64,000 nucleotides of DNA from contig NZ_JACRVU010000011.1 of the NCBI RefSeq assembly GCF_018811945.1, positions 1-64,000 on the forward strand. Direction: 5' to 3'. The stretch's first letter is position 1. The number at the start of each line of letters is the position of its first letter. The translations under genes were made by a program, and so were the position numbers. Below, piece after piece: positions 9,195-17,408 of this stretch. The notes under the pieces are model-generated. The model searched no databases. It worked only from the letters and a program-made list of their open reading frames with translations, and was not told the DNA's origin. The stretch is from Gluconobacter sp. P1C6_b (GTDB taxonomy: Bacteria > Pseudomonadota > Alphaproteobacteria > Acetobacterales > Acetobacteraceae).

Positions 9195-10559
9195 TTATTT
9201 CTTCTGGGCAAAGGCGGGGGCAACGGCCGTCTCGGTATGGGGTACGCCTGAGGGAGTCCAGTCATAAGGAACTGGCTGGATACGATAGACCCAGTTGGAG
9301 CGGGTCGGTCTGTCAGGGGAAGTACCGGGTGTTTCGCCGGAATAGGGAGAGACATATTCCCACACGATCTCGCCCTTGGGGGTGACCTGGAAAAAGCGGC
9401 CGTTCATGCCTTCGTCGATGAGGGTGTTGCCATTGGGCAGCCGGTCTGCGGAGCTGATGAAGCTGCTGTAAAAGGACCATGGCGGCCCTCCCGAGTTCTC
9501 GCCTGTATATTGCCAAACGACCTGAGCTGTTACGGGATTGATTTCCAGGATCCGGGAGCCACTGGTGACCTGAAGAGGACGTGCCGGATAGCCTGCTTCG
9601 CCCTGGTTGTCGAAAACGATCAGATTGCCTGCACCGGGCAGCCCTTGAGGGATGAGATGCGCGTCATGCTGGCCGACGAACTGGTCTACGGCGAAGGGAA
9701 CCGCAGGTTCCGTCCGGCGGCGCTGGGGAAGGTTGGGCCCCAGACGCCAGACGACCTTGCCAGAGTGGCGATCCAGAATTGCGATGAAGTTCGCCTCCCG
9801 TGAGTCGATCATGATGTTGTCGGGATCGAAACGCTTGTCGCCTGCCCGGTACCAGTGGTTGTCGCCCACAAGCTGCATGTTGTTGATATGCAAGTAATCG
9901 GGATTTTCGGCATGGAGAACAAGCTGGAGCTGGCTGTCGGTAAATCCGAACTCCTGGAGGTGATCGCCAGCTTTCCAGGTCCAGCGAATTTTTCCGGTCG
10001 GACCGATATCGTAAATCACGTCATCAAGCACCGGTTTTGCCCCACCGGGTACGGAGCGGTTCTGGTTGGCCAGCAGGAGTGTGCCGCCATCGGGCAGACG
10101 GGCCCAGTCATGGTGCTGGCGGGCATTGCCTTCAGGCGATTGCAGCCCCCATTCCCAGAGCGTTTTGTCTGACCAGTCCACATAGCCGAAAGTTCTGTTG
10201 CGGAAACCGGCCGTGGCCCCGGGGATCTTGTGTGTTCCGTCTCCCCGGATTTCGGAGAGCTGAAGACCGATCACGCCTTTCTGGCCCTGAACCAGTGCAG
10301 GATCGACATATCTGGCGGGAAAGCCCGACTGTGCCCATTGCCGGACTTCGTGGCCATTCATGTCGATGAGATGGGTATGATTGTCGCTGCCCGAGAACAG
10401 AATAAAGCTGTTGTAGGCCTTTTCTGGAGCGTAGCGGGTCACGCCGGTTGGCACTACGCTCGGAACGGCGTTTGCCGGTGTCGGGTGGAACGCTGCCACA
10501 GTGCATATCGCCAGCGCTCCCGCCGTGGCGGTGGAGAGCCTGAGTCGAAGCGAAGCCAT
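9195..10559 (-). CDS. Predicted periplasmic aryl-sulfate sulfotransferase (ASST-like beta-propeller)
   Basis: ASST enzymes move sulfate from one phenol ester to another acceptor, without PAPS, via a sulfo-histidine. The 454 aa protein has a Sec signal (residues 1-31, ending ANA) and a repeat-rich body with blade-like motifs: LIDMNGHEVRQW, ARQHHDWARLPDGGTLLL, GQHDAHLIPQG, ILEINPVTAQVVWQY, RLPNGNTLIDEG and VTPKGEIVWEY. The recurrent H-D/W-LPDG/NGNT pattern is that of the arylsulfotransferase/PQQ-like propeller families. No DsbL/DsbI pair, which accompanies the E. coli enzyme, is present. The neighbouring sulfatases support a sulfur role. A different propeller function cannot be excluded, as I could not align the catalytic histidine. 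Confidence 0.72.
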   Translation of the reverse strand: MASLRLRLSTATAGALAICTVAAFHPTPANAVPSVVPTGVTRYAPEKAYNSFILFSGSDNHTHLIDMNGHEVRQWAQSGFPARYVDPALVQGQKGVIGLQLSEIRGDGTHKIPGATAGFRNRTFGYVDWSDKTLWEWGLQSPEGNARQHHDWARLPDGGTLLLANQNRSVPGGAKPVLDDVIYDIGPTGKIRWTWKAGDHLQEFGFTDSQLQLVLHAENPDYLHINNMQLVGDNHWYRAGDKRFDPDNIMIDSREANFIAILDRHSGKVVWRLGPNLPQRRRTEPAVPFAVDQFVGQHDAHLIPQGLPGAGNLIVFDNQGEAGYPARPLQVTSGSRILEINPVTAQVVWQYTGENSGGPPWSFYSSFISSADRLPNGNTLIDEGMNGRFFQVTPKGEIVWEYVSPYSGETPGTSPDRPTRSNWVYRIQPVPYDWTPSGVPHTETAVAPAFAQKK

Positions 10560-10735
10560 ATCACTTACCTTGTCTTCTGGGTTTCAGGGCCTGTCGGTGC
10601 CCTGGGGACTGAAGCCGCTTCCACGGGTCATTTCAACCAACCTATATGGTTTTTATTAATTTACATCATATTTTTCAGTCTATAAAATATATAACTTAAC
10701 AATATAGTTATTAACTTCCATCGAAAGCCTTGCAG
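10560..10735. promoter_or_regulatory. Divergent control region, sulfotransferase / sulfatase 3
   Basis: The gap is very AT-rich between 10640 and 10715. At 10637-10660 it contains AACCTATATGGTTTTTATTAA, in which AACC/GGTT form a short inverted repeat and the GTTTTTA core matches the sites upstream of sbp, FGE and the TonB receptor. Exact promoters cannot be set. Confidence 0.35.
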
Positions 10736-12178
10736 ATGAGCCGATTTGTTCAGAGGCGTCGTGCCTTTCTCACGACTGTTGCCGGGATTGGCCTTGGAGG
10801 ACTTACAGGGCTGGACTCGCAGGCGATGGGCCAGCCCCGTTCTCCGACTCGTTCCGGTAACGGAGCCACGCCGCCCAACATCATTTTCATTCTGGCGGAT
10901 GATCTCGGATATGCAGATGTCAGTTGTTTCGGGACGCCGGGCTTCACAACGCCGTCCATTGATCGCATTGCCCATGAGGGGATCAAACTGACACGTGCCT
11001 ATGCGAATTCTGCCGTCTGCTCCGCGACACGGACTGCGCTGATTACCGGGCGTTATCAGGATCGCATTGCCTGTGGTCTTGAAGAACCCATCGCCTCATC
11101 CAGCGGGAAAGTCGGTCTTCCTCCGGGACTGCCGACCTTGCCGGAACAGCTTCACAGGGCAGGGTACAAGACGGCTCTGGTAGGGAAATGGCATCTTGGC
11201 AGCCCTCCGCAATTCGGGCCTCTGAAAAGCGGGTATGACCATTTTTACGGTATTTCGGGCGGGGCTGCCGATTATTTCACCCATCAGGCAAAGCCCGGTG
11301 AAGATCAGTTCTACCGCGATGATCATCTGATCCATGATCATGGTTATCTCACAGGGCTTCTGGGGGATGAGGCCGTTCGTCTGGTGGAGACTTTTGCCGG
11401 AGGGACATCGCCATTTTTCCTCAGCCTGCATTTCAATGCTCCGCACTGGCCCTGGGAGGGGCCGGAGGACGAGGGCGAGTCAAAGCGGCTGAAAGGCAGG
11501 ATCTTCGATTACGATGGTGGAACGCAGGAGACTTACGGCCGCATGGTCAGGGCCATGGATGATCAGATCGGACGTGTGCTGGCCGCGCTCGACAGTCATC
11601 ACCTGACGGAAAATACGATCGTCGTGTTCACCAGCGATAACGGAGGCGAGCGATTCTCCGATATCTGGCCGTTTACGGGTATGAAGGGGGAGCTGTTGGA
11701 AGGCGGTCTGAGAGTGCCGGCGGTCCTCAGATGGCCTGCCCGGGTCAAGCCTGGGTCTGAAAGCGATCAGACCATTGTCACGATGGACTGGCTCCCCAGT
11801 TTTCTTGCTGCAGCCGGGGCTGCGCCGGACGCTACGTTCCCCTCCGATGGAACGAGCCTTCTGCCCTTCCTCCTCGATCCGTCAAAGCGGCAGGCGCGGT
11901 CGCTGTTCTGGCGTTACAAGATTCATGACCAGCATGCGCATCTCGATGGCAACTACAAATATCTGAAAATCGCAGACAACGAATTCCTCTTTGATGTTGT
12001 CAATGATCCCCGTGAAAGGGCCAATCTGAAGGATCGCAAACCGGAACTGTTTGCGCGTCTGAAGAAGGAATGGGCGGAGTGGAACGCCACCATGCTGCCT
12101 TTCCCGCAAGGGAGTTATAGCTGGGGGGCGGATGGTCCGCATTTTGCGGATCACTACGGCGTCTCCCCGGCAGATTAG
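10736..12178 (+). CDS. Sulfatase 3 (arylsulfatase A-like) with a CxAxR formylglycine motif
   Basis: This is a 480 aa exported S1 sulfatase. ATG 10736 is preferred; a TTG at 10730 is an alternative. QRRRAFLTTVAG at residues 6-17 is a Tat signal. The modification motif is CSATR (Cys95), a CxAxR variant of CxPxR that is known in functional sulfatases. Conserved ILADDLGYADVSCFG, VGKWHLG, SDNGG and GGLRVPAVLRWP motifs mark it as arylsulfatase A/GalNAc-sulfatase-like, distinct from sulfatases 1 and 2. It is divergent from the sulfotransferase and is followed by a strong hairpin, so it appears to be a single-gene transcript. Confidence 0.9.
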   Translation: MSRFVQRRRAFLTTVAGIGLGGLTGLDSQAMGQPRSPTRSGNGATPPNIIFILADDLGYADVSCFGTPGFTTPSIDRIAHEGIKLTRAYANSAVCSATRTALITGRYQDRIACGLEEPIASSSGKVGLPPGLPTLPEQLHRAGYKTALVGKWHLGSPPQFGPLKSGYDHFYGISGGAADYFTHQAKPGEDQFYRDDHLIHDHGYLTGLLGDEAVRLVETFAGGTSPFFLSLHFNAPHWPWEGPEDEGESKRLKGRIFDYDGGTQETYGRMVRAMDDQIGRVLAALDSHHLTENTIVVFTSDNGGERFSDIWPFTGMKGELLEGGLRVPAVLRWPARVKPGSESDQTIVTMDWLPSFLAAAGAAPDATFPSDGTSLLPFLLDPSKRQARSLFWRYKIHDQHAHLDGNYKYLKIADNEFLFDVVNDPRERANLKDRKPELFARLKKEWAEWNATMLPFPQGSYSWGADGPHFADHYGVSPAD

Positions 12179-12198
12179 GGGAAGAAGAGGTCTGACAC

Positions 12199-12224
12199 TG
12201 CCCTGCTTGCCGGCAAGCAGGGCA
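12199..12224. terminator. 26-bp perfect palindrome after sulfatase 3
   Basis: TGCCCTGCTTGCC is followed directly by its reverse complement, giving a 13-bp stem before loop opening. No T-run follows, so it is not a textbook intrinsic terminator, but its place 20 bp after the stop codon fits transcript 3'-end formation or protection. Confidence 0.55.
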
Positions 12225-12313
12225 TTCTGCTGCGGATCGATCAGGTTACTGACGCTGAGTAGGCGCGCGGCCTTGCAGGATCAGCCTGCCGTTCAGACGT
12301 TACGGCATAAATG

Positions 12314-12412
12314 AACTATATAAAAAAGCTATATAAAAACATTTCCCGAATCCATAACGGCTGTATGGACGACCCTACGACTAATATGTATCGTTTTTAA
12401 ATATAAGAACCA
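12314..12412. promoter_or_regulatory. Tandem CTATATAAAAA repeat and GTTTTTA motif upstream of TonB receptor 1
   Basis: CTATATAAAAA occurs twice, at 12316 and 12329, with a 13-bp period. Further down, ATGTATCGTTTTTAAATATAAGAAC (12385-12410) carries the same GTTTTTA core as the sbp, FGE and sulfotransferase control regions. Read on the minus strand the tandem repeat gives GTTTTTATATAG, again the same motif. This suggests common control with the sulfatase genes, as inference. Confidence 0.4.
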
Positions 12413-12452
12413 TAACATATAGTGTTAAAGCGGCTCCGGGAGCACTCTGGCC

Positions 12453-14972
12453 ATGAAGAAAAGATATGTTCTGCTCACCGCCATCGTGGCCACCGTCGAT
12501 GCAACAGCCTGGGAAAGCGCACAGGCGAAAGGTCCCGGTCCGGATGAACGCAATGGCGCCACCCATGTCGCGCACGGCCATCACCCTGCCAGGCCGGTTC
12601 CGGCTGTTTCGCCGGGCGGAAAATCTGCGAAAGTGCTGGCTGCACATCCCGAAGAAATCCATGTGGTCGCATCGCAGGCCCAGCGTGCGGCCCAGACGAT
12701 CGACAAAGAGACGCACGATCTTCAGAATGTTCCGCAGGCGGCGACGCGGATCAGTGCACAGGAACTGAAGGCGGAGCATATTACGGCGCTGCCGCAGGCA
12801 GCCCGCCTGCTTCCCACTGTCCAGCTCAACATCTCCAATCCGCGTAATACGACTATCAATATCCGTGGTCTTGGAGCCGCGGGGACCGCTCCAACGGATG
12901 GCATCGAAGGCGGTGTGTCGGTGTATGTTGACGGGGTGTATCGTTCGCGCCCGGCCACGGCACTCAGCGATCTGGTGGATCTGAACGGGATAACCGTCCT
13001 GCGTGGTCCGGCCGGGACGGAAGGCGGCATGACGGCGACGGCAGGCGCCATTCAGCTCACCACTGCGGCTCCGGACCTGCATACGCGGCATATCTATGGC
13101 GAAGCCGGGGTAGGGAATTATGACTATAACCGCTGGAGCCTTGGGCTTACGACACCGCTGATCAAGGACAAGCTTGCCATCCGCCTGAGTGCGCTGGGTT
13201 ATGGAAACAGCGGCTGGGTCAAGAATCTTGCGGGCGGGGGGGACGTCAACGGACAGACAAGCCGCTCTTTCCGGGCTCAGGTCCTGTATCACCCCACGGA
13301 CGAACTGAGCATCCGGCTGACGGGAGATTATGCCCATCTGCGCGAAAACTGCTGCTCCGGGGGCCTGTACAAGGTTGTTGCAACCAAAACGGATGGAAGT
13401 GCCGTGGCAGGGACGCTTGCCCAGCGTCTGGGCTGGACCGGCTACGCCCCGACGGCGCCGTCCAATGCGCCCTATACCATCAACCGAAGCTCCCTTTCGG
13501 ATGCCGAACAGGAAGATATGGGACTTTCGGGACATGTGGACTGGCATCATGCCAATTTCACACTGTCGTCCATCACGGCTTTTCGCTGGTGGAACTGGGC
13601 GCCGCATAATGACGGGGATCTGGGGCCGGCCGACGCCATCATGAACTCCAACGCCAAGGTCGATCAGAATCAGTTCACGCAGGAGCTGCGCTTTTCGAGT
13701 TCCTGGGGGCATCTGCTCGATTATCGGGTCGGAGCCTTCTACATGTGGCAGGAAAACCGCGTTTACGGTGATACCCGATATGGGCCTGATGCCGGGGCAT
13801 GGTATGGTTATGGTACGGGGAGTTCACCTGTTGCCGGTGTTTCGACCGCGCAGGCTTCCAATGTTCTGAATAATTATGACGTCCGCAGTTATGGACAGCC
13901 GACGACCAATTATTATGGCCTGTACGCGGACGGAACCTGGCACGTTACCCGGAAACTGGATTTCGTGACCGGCGTCAGATATAATTACGACGCAAAAACG
14001 GGTAGCTATTCCCAGTGGCAGGTCACACCCGACAGCTATAATTCGGCTCTTACGCCTCTAGCGACGGCGCAGAAAATCTGGGCTCTGTACGGGACCAATA
14101 CGGGATATGGCGCGCATCTCGATAACGGTTTCGTAACCGGACAGTTTGTTGCGAAATACCACCTGACGGATAACGCCATGATCTATGGCCGTTATGGGCG
14201 CGGCGGAAAATCCGGTGGTCTTAACCTGGTATCATTTTCGGCAAATCAGCTCTCTCAGGGGGCGGTGTCTCCGAATGTCGGGAAAGAGACGGACGATGCG
14301 TTCGAAGTCGGGGCGAAAGCGCAGTTCCTGCAAAATCGCCTTCTGGTCAGTGGTGCGCTGTATCAGACCAACGACCACAATTATCAGGTAACGGCCGTTC
14401 GCGAATATCAGGGCGCGCTGGTGTCCTATCTGAGCAGTGCTCCGAAAGTCCGCGTCCGTGGTGCGGAAATGGATATCCACTACAGCCCGATCGTCAATCT
14501 CGTGACGTCCCTTTCGGCCTCTTATAACGACGCACAGTTCCTGCAGTATTCCACAAGCGCCCCGCCGGAAGTGGCATGGACGGGGGCTTACAGTCTGGCG
14601 CACACACAGATTCCGTTTGTTCCGAGATGGGCGCTTTCCGCTGCGGTGCAGTATTCGCACGGGATCGGAAAAGTCTTTTCCCGTCGCCTCGATGCCTATG
14701 CTGGCGGCAGCTATAATTACAATACGCGCATGAACACCTCCAGCAACAACTCTGCTTATGGCTGGGTGCCGGCTTACGGAACGCTGAACCTGAATTTCGG
14801 GCTGCGTGACCATCAGGGGCGCTGGGAGCTTGCCGGCTTTATCAATAATGCGACGGACGAGCGGCGCGTAACGCAGATCTCTCAGGGGAGTGCGGCCTCC
14901 GGCAATGGAAGCTGGTATGCGTATGTCAGTCAGCCGCGCAATTTCGGTTTTATTGCCCGCGTCAATTACTGA
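12453..14972 (+). CDS. TonB-dependent outer-membrane receptor 1
   Basis: This 839 aa receptor would bring a ligand, probably a sulfate ester, across the outer membrane using TonB energy. A signal peptide covers about residues 1-25. A histidine/proline-rich linker follows, then the plug domain from about 70 with NVPQAATRISAQEL, INIRGLG and the late plug motif VDLNGITVLRGPAGTEGG. The C-terminal half shows alternating beta-strands and ends in FGFIARVNY, with an aromatic last residue as required for barrel assembly. It lies 58 bp upstream of sulfatase 4, so the two are probably co-transcribed. There is no N-terminal STN signalling domain. The ligand is not deducible from sequence. Confidence 0.9.
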   Translation: MKKRYVLLTAIVATVDATAWESAQAKGPGPDERNGATHVAHGHHPARPVPAVSPGGKSAKVLAAHPEEIHVVASQAQRAAQTIDKETHDLQNVPQAATRISAQELKAEHITALPQAARLLPTVQLNISNPRNTTINIRGLGAAGTAPTDGIEGGVSVYVDGVYRSRPATALSDLVDLNGITVLRGPAGTEGGMTATAGAIQLTTAAPDLHTRHIYGEAGVGNYDYNRWSLGLTTPLIKDKLAIRLSALGYGNSGWVKNLAGGGDVNGQTSRSFRAQVLYHPTDELSIRLTGDYAHLRENCCSGGLYKVVATKTDGSAVAGTLAQRLGWTGYAPTAPSNAPYTINRSSLSDAEQEDMGLSGHVDWHHANFTLSSITAFRWWNWAPHNDGDLGPADAIMNSNAKVDQNQFTQELRFSSSWGHLLDYRVGAFYMWQENRVYGDTRYGPDAGAWYGYGTGSSPVAGVSTAQASNVLNNYDVRSYGQPTTNYYGLYADGTWHVTRKLDFVTGVRYNYDAKTGSYSQWQVTPDSYNSALTPLATAQKIWALYGTNTGYGAHLDNGFVTGQFVAKYHLTDNAMIYGRYGRGGKSGGLNLVSFSANQLSQGAVSPNVGKETDDAFEVGAKAQFLQNRLLVSGALYQTNDHNYQVTAVREYQGALVSYLSSAPKVRVRGAEMDIHYSPIVNLVTSLSASYNDAQFLQYSTSAPPEVAWTGAYSLAHTQIPFVPRWALSAAVQYSHGIGKVFSRRLDAYAGGSYNYNTRMNTSSNNSAYGWVPAYGTLNLNFGLRDHQGRWELAGFINNATDERRVTQISQGSAASGNGSWYAYVSQPRNFGFIARVNY

Positions 14973-15030
14973 ACCCGCAGGACGACTGCTGCTGTTCCCG
15001 TACTTAGGGAACAGTCATGGGAAAGATGTC

Positions 15031-17379
15031 ATGAAAATACGCACATATCTGGGTCTTCTTCTTGGCAGCACGCTTCTGTTCGGGGCTGCTCAGCAGAGTG
15101 TCCGGGCTGCGGAACCTCCCGAAGGAACGCAGGGCTGGCCCCAATTGCCGCAGGCACCTAAAAATGCACCCAATATCGTCGTGATCCTGATCGATGATGT
15201 CGGATTTGGTGCGACAAATGTTTTTGGTGGTCCGATTTCAACGCCGGTTTTCTCACGTTTGGCCAGCAATGGGCTCAGATATAACAATTTCCATGTCAAT
15301 GCCCTGTGCTCGCCTTCCCGGGCCTCACTGCTGACGGGATATAATGACCGGCAGGTGGGGTTCGGCAATATCGAAGAAGCTGCGTCAAAGCATCCGGGAT
15401 ATAATACCGTTTTGCCGACGAATGTGACGCCGATTGCCGAAGTTCTCAAGGAACACGGGTATAATACGGCGGCGTTCGGGAAATGGCACAACACGCCTTA
15501 CTGGCAGATTAGCGCCGCGGGTCCATTTGACCTGTGGCCGACTGGTCGGTGGGGGTTTGAGCACTTCTACGGCTTTCTCGCCGCGGCGGATAACCAGTAT
15601 TATCCCCGCCTTTACCGTGATCAGACCCCTGTAGAGCCGTCATCCACGCCGGAGCAGGGGTATTATTTCACGACAGACATCACCAACGAAGCAATTCGCT
15701 GGCTGCACCAGCATGATGCCGTTGCGCATGACAAGCCTTTCTTCATCTATTACGCGACGGGTGCCACACATGAGCCGCATCATGTTCCAAAGGCATGGAT
15801 TGCGAAATACAAAGGAAAGTTCGATCAGGGCTGGGACGTTATCCGACAGCAGAGCTTTGATCGGCAGAAGGCGCTGGGCGTCATCCCCGCAAATGCGGAA
15901 CTGACGCCACGGCCTTCCACGCTGCCGGCGTGGAACAGTCTGTCGCCTGACGAAAAGAAGCTCCTTGCGCATCAGGCGGAGGTATATGCGGCCTTTGCGG
16001 AAGAAACGGATCAGGAAGTCGGGCGGCTTCTGGCAACACTTCGGGAGGAGGGGATTTCTGACAATACGCTCGTTCTCGAAGTCTTCGGGGATAATGGCGG
16101 GAGTGCCGAAGGCGGCTTCCTGGGCAAGGACGTCAAGAATGCTGATGGAAGCACACCCGATGTCAGGACACGCCTTGCTGACAGCGATGCACTGGGAAGT
16201 GAGCTCTACTTCAATCACTATGCTGCGGCCTGGGCGTGGGCGCTGACCTCTCCTTTTCAGGGCACGAAACAGGATGCCGCCCATTTGGGAGGGACGACGG
16301 ATCCGCTGGTGATCTCATGGCCCGCACGCATCCATGATGCCAATGGGCTGAGGGGGCAGTTCAGTCATCTGAATGATATTGCCCCGACGCTTTACGAAGC
16401 CGCTGGCATCACGCCCCCATCCCGCACGGCGGGCATTGAACAGATCCCGCTCGAAGGTAAAAGTCTGCTCTATACGTTCGATCACCCTGATGCTCCCTCC
16501 CGCCACAGGGTTCAGTATTTCACCACGAGTGGAAATCTGGGGATCTATTCCGATGGCTGGTGGGCTGGACAACTGGCGCAGGAGACCTGGGAGGTTGGTG
16601 ATAACCGGGTGTATCTCGCCCGAGGCGTGCAGCCCAGGACACATCCGTGGGAGCTTTACAGACTGAGCGATGATTACAGTCAGGCGCATGATCTGGCCGC
16701 GAAATATCCTGAAAAACTGAAAGAGCTTCAGGCTCTGTTCCAGAAGGAAGCTATCCGCAATCACGCAGACCCGATCCGGCCCGGAATAGATGCGTATCCG
16801 CTGGGGACGGCAACGGGCCAGACGGTTTTTACGTATCGCTCTGGTGTGGACCGCGTCAGCACGAGGTTTGCGCCTGATCTGGGGAACGATCCTTATACGC
16901 TGAGTGCGGACATCGATATTCCTGCCGGTGGCGCACAGGGGGTTATTTTCGCCGAGGGCGGACGGTATGGCGGAGTTGCGCTCTATGTCTCGAACGGACG
17001 CCTGGTTTATGAAGCGAATGCGCATGGTGTGCGTACAGGCCAGATCGTGACGTCTGCGCCTCTTCCCGTCGGGCAGCGGCATATCGTTGTGACGGTTACG
17101 CCGGAGCAGGAGCGTAAAACCGGAAAAACGGATGCTGCAGCGGAGATGATCCGTCGCTGGGTGGGCGGAAAACCTGTTCCCGCAGCAGTCACCTTATCGG
17201 TCGACGGGGCTTCGGCGGGACAGGCGCATTTCAGCAACATCGCCCTGTCATCGCGGGAGACACTCGATATCGGCCGTGATCTGGGGTCTGCCGTCAGTCC
17301 GGCCTACACGGTCCCCGCAGCATTTACGGGACGCATCGACAAGGTCACGCTTGTCACACCGAAACTGTCCGATCAGTGA
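15031..17379 (+). CDS. Sulfatase 4, large arylsulfatase (AtsA-like)
   Basis: I set the start at ATG 15031, where a Sec signal opens (residues 1-26, ending VRA), giving 782 aa; the frame extends upstream into the TonB gene but with no signal. CSPSR begins at Cys93 in ALCSPSRASLLTGY. The order IVVILIDDVGFG, AAFGKWHNTP, FGDNGGSAEGG and GTKQDAAHLGG, together with a C-terminal beta-rich domain after about residue 630, matches the large bacterial arylsulfatase subfamily that includes Pseudomonas AtsA (S1_4). Unlike the other four sulfatases it uses a Sec rather than Tat signal. It probably shares a transcript with TonB receptor 1. Confidence 0.92.
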   Translation: MKIRTYLGLLLGSTLLFGAAQQSVRAAEPPEGTQGWPQLPQAPKNAPNIVVILIDDVGFGATNVFGGPISTPVFSRLASNGLRYNNFHVNALCSPSRASLLTGYNDRQVGFGNIEEAASKHPGYNTVLPTNVTPIAEVLKEHGYNTAAFGKWHNTPYWQISAAGPFDLWPTGRWGFEHFYGFLAAADNQYYPRLYRDQTPVEPSSTPEQGYYFTTDITNEAIRWLHQHDAVAHDKPFFIYYATGATHEPHHVPKAWIAKYKGKFDQGWDVIRQQSFDRQKALGVIPANAELTPRPSTLPAWNSLSPDEKKLLAHQAEVYAAFAEETDQEVGRLLATLREEGISDNTLVLEVFGDNGGSAEGGFLGKDVKNADGSTPDVRTRLADSDALGSELYFNHYAAAWAWALTSPFQGTKQDAAHLGGTTDPLVISWPARIHDANGLRGQFSHLNDIAPTLYEAAGITPPSRTAGIEQIPLEGKSLLYTFDHPDAPSRHRVQYFTTSGNLGIYSDGWWAGQLAQETWEVGDNRVYLARGVQPRTHPWELYRLSDDYSQAHDLAAKYPEKLKELQALFQKEAIRNHADPIRPGIDAYPLGTATGQTVFTYRSGVDRVSTRFAPDLGNDPYTLSADIDIPAGGAQGVIFAEGGRYGGVALYVSNGRLVYEANAHGVRTGQIVTSAPLPVGQRHIVVTVTPEQERKTGKTDAAAEMIRRWVGGKPVPAAVTLSVDGASAGQAHFSNIALSSRETLDIGRDLGSAVSPAYTVPAAFTGRIDKVTLVTPKLSDQ

Positions 17380-17408
17380 AGCCTGTTTTCTCAAAGGAGG
17401 CACGTGCC

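Noticed and set aside
10985-11045. Sulfatase 3 as an inactive pseudo-sulfatase because it lacks CxPxR
   Set aside because: CxAxR variants are accepted by formylglycine-generating enzymes and all other catalytic motifs are present.
12381-13712. 443-codon open frame on the minus strand opposite TonB receptor 1
   Set aside because: It is antisense to a clearly conserved receptor, rich in Arg/Pro/His, and has no recognisable domain; a shadow frame of high G+C coding DNA.
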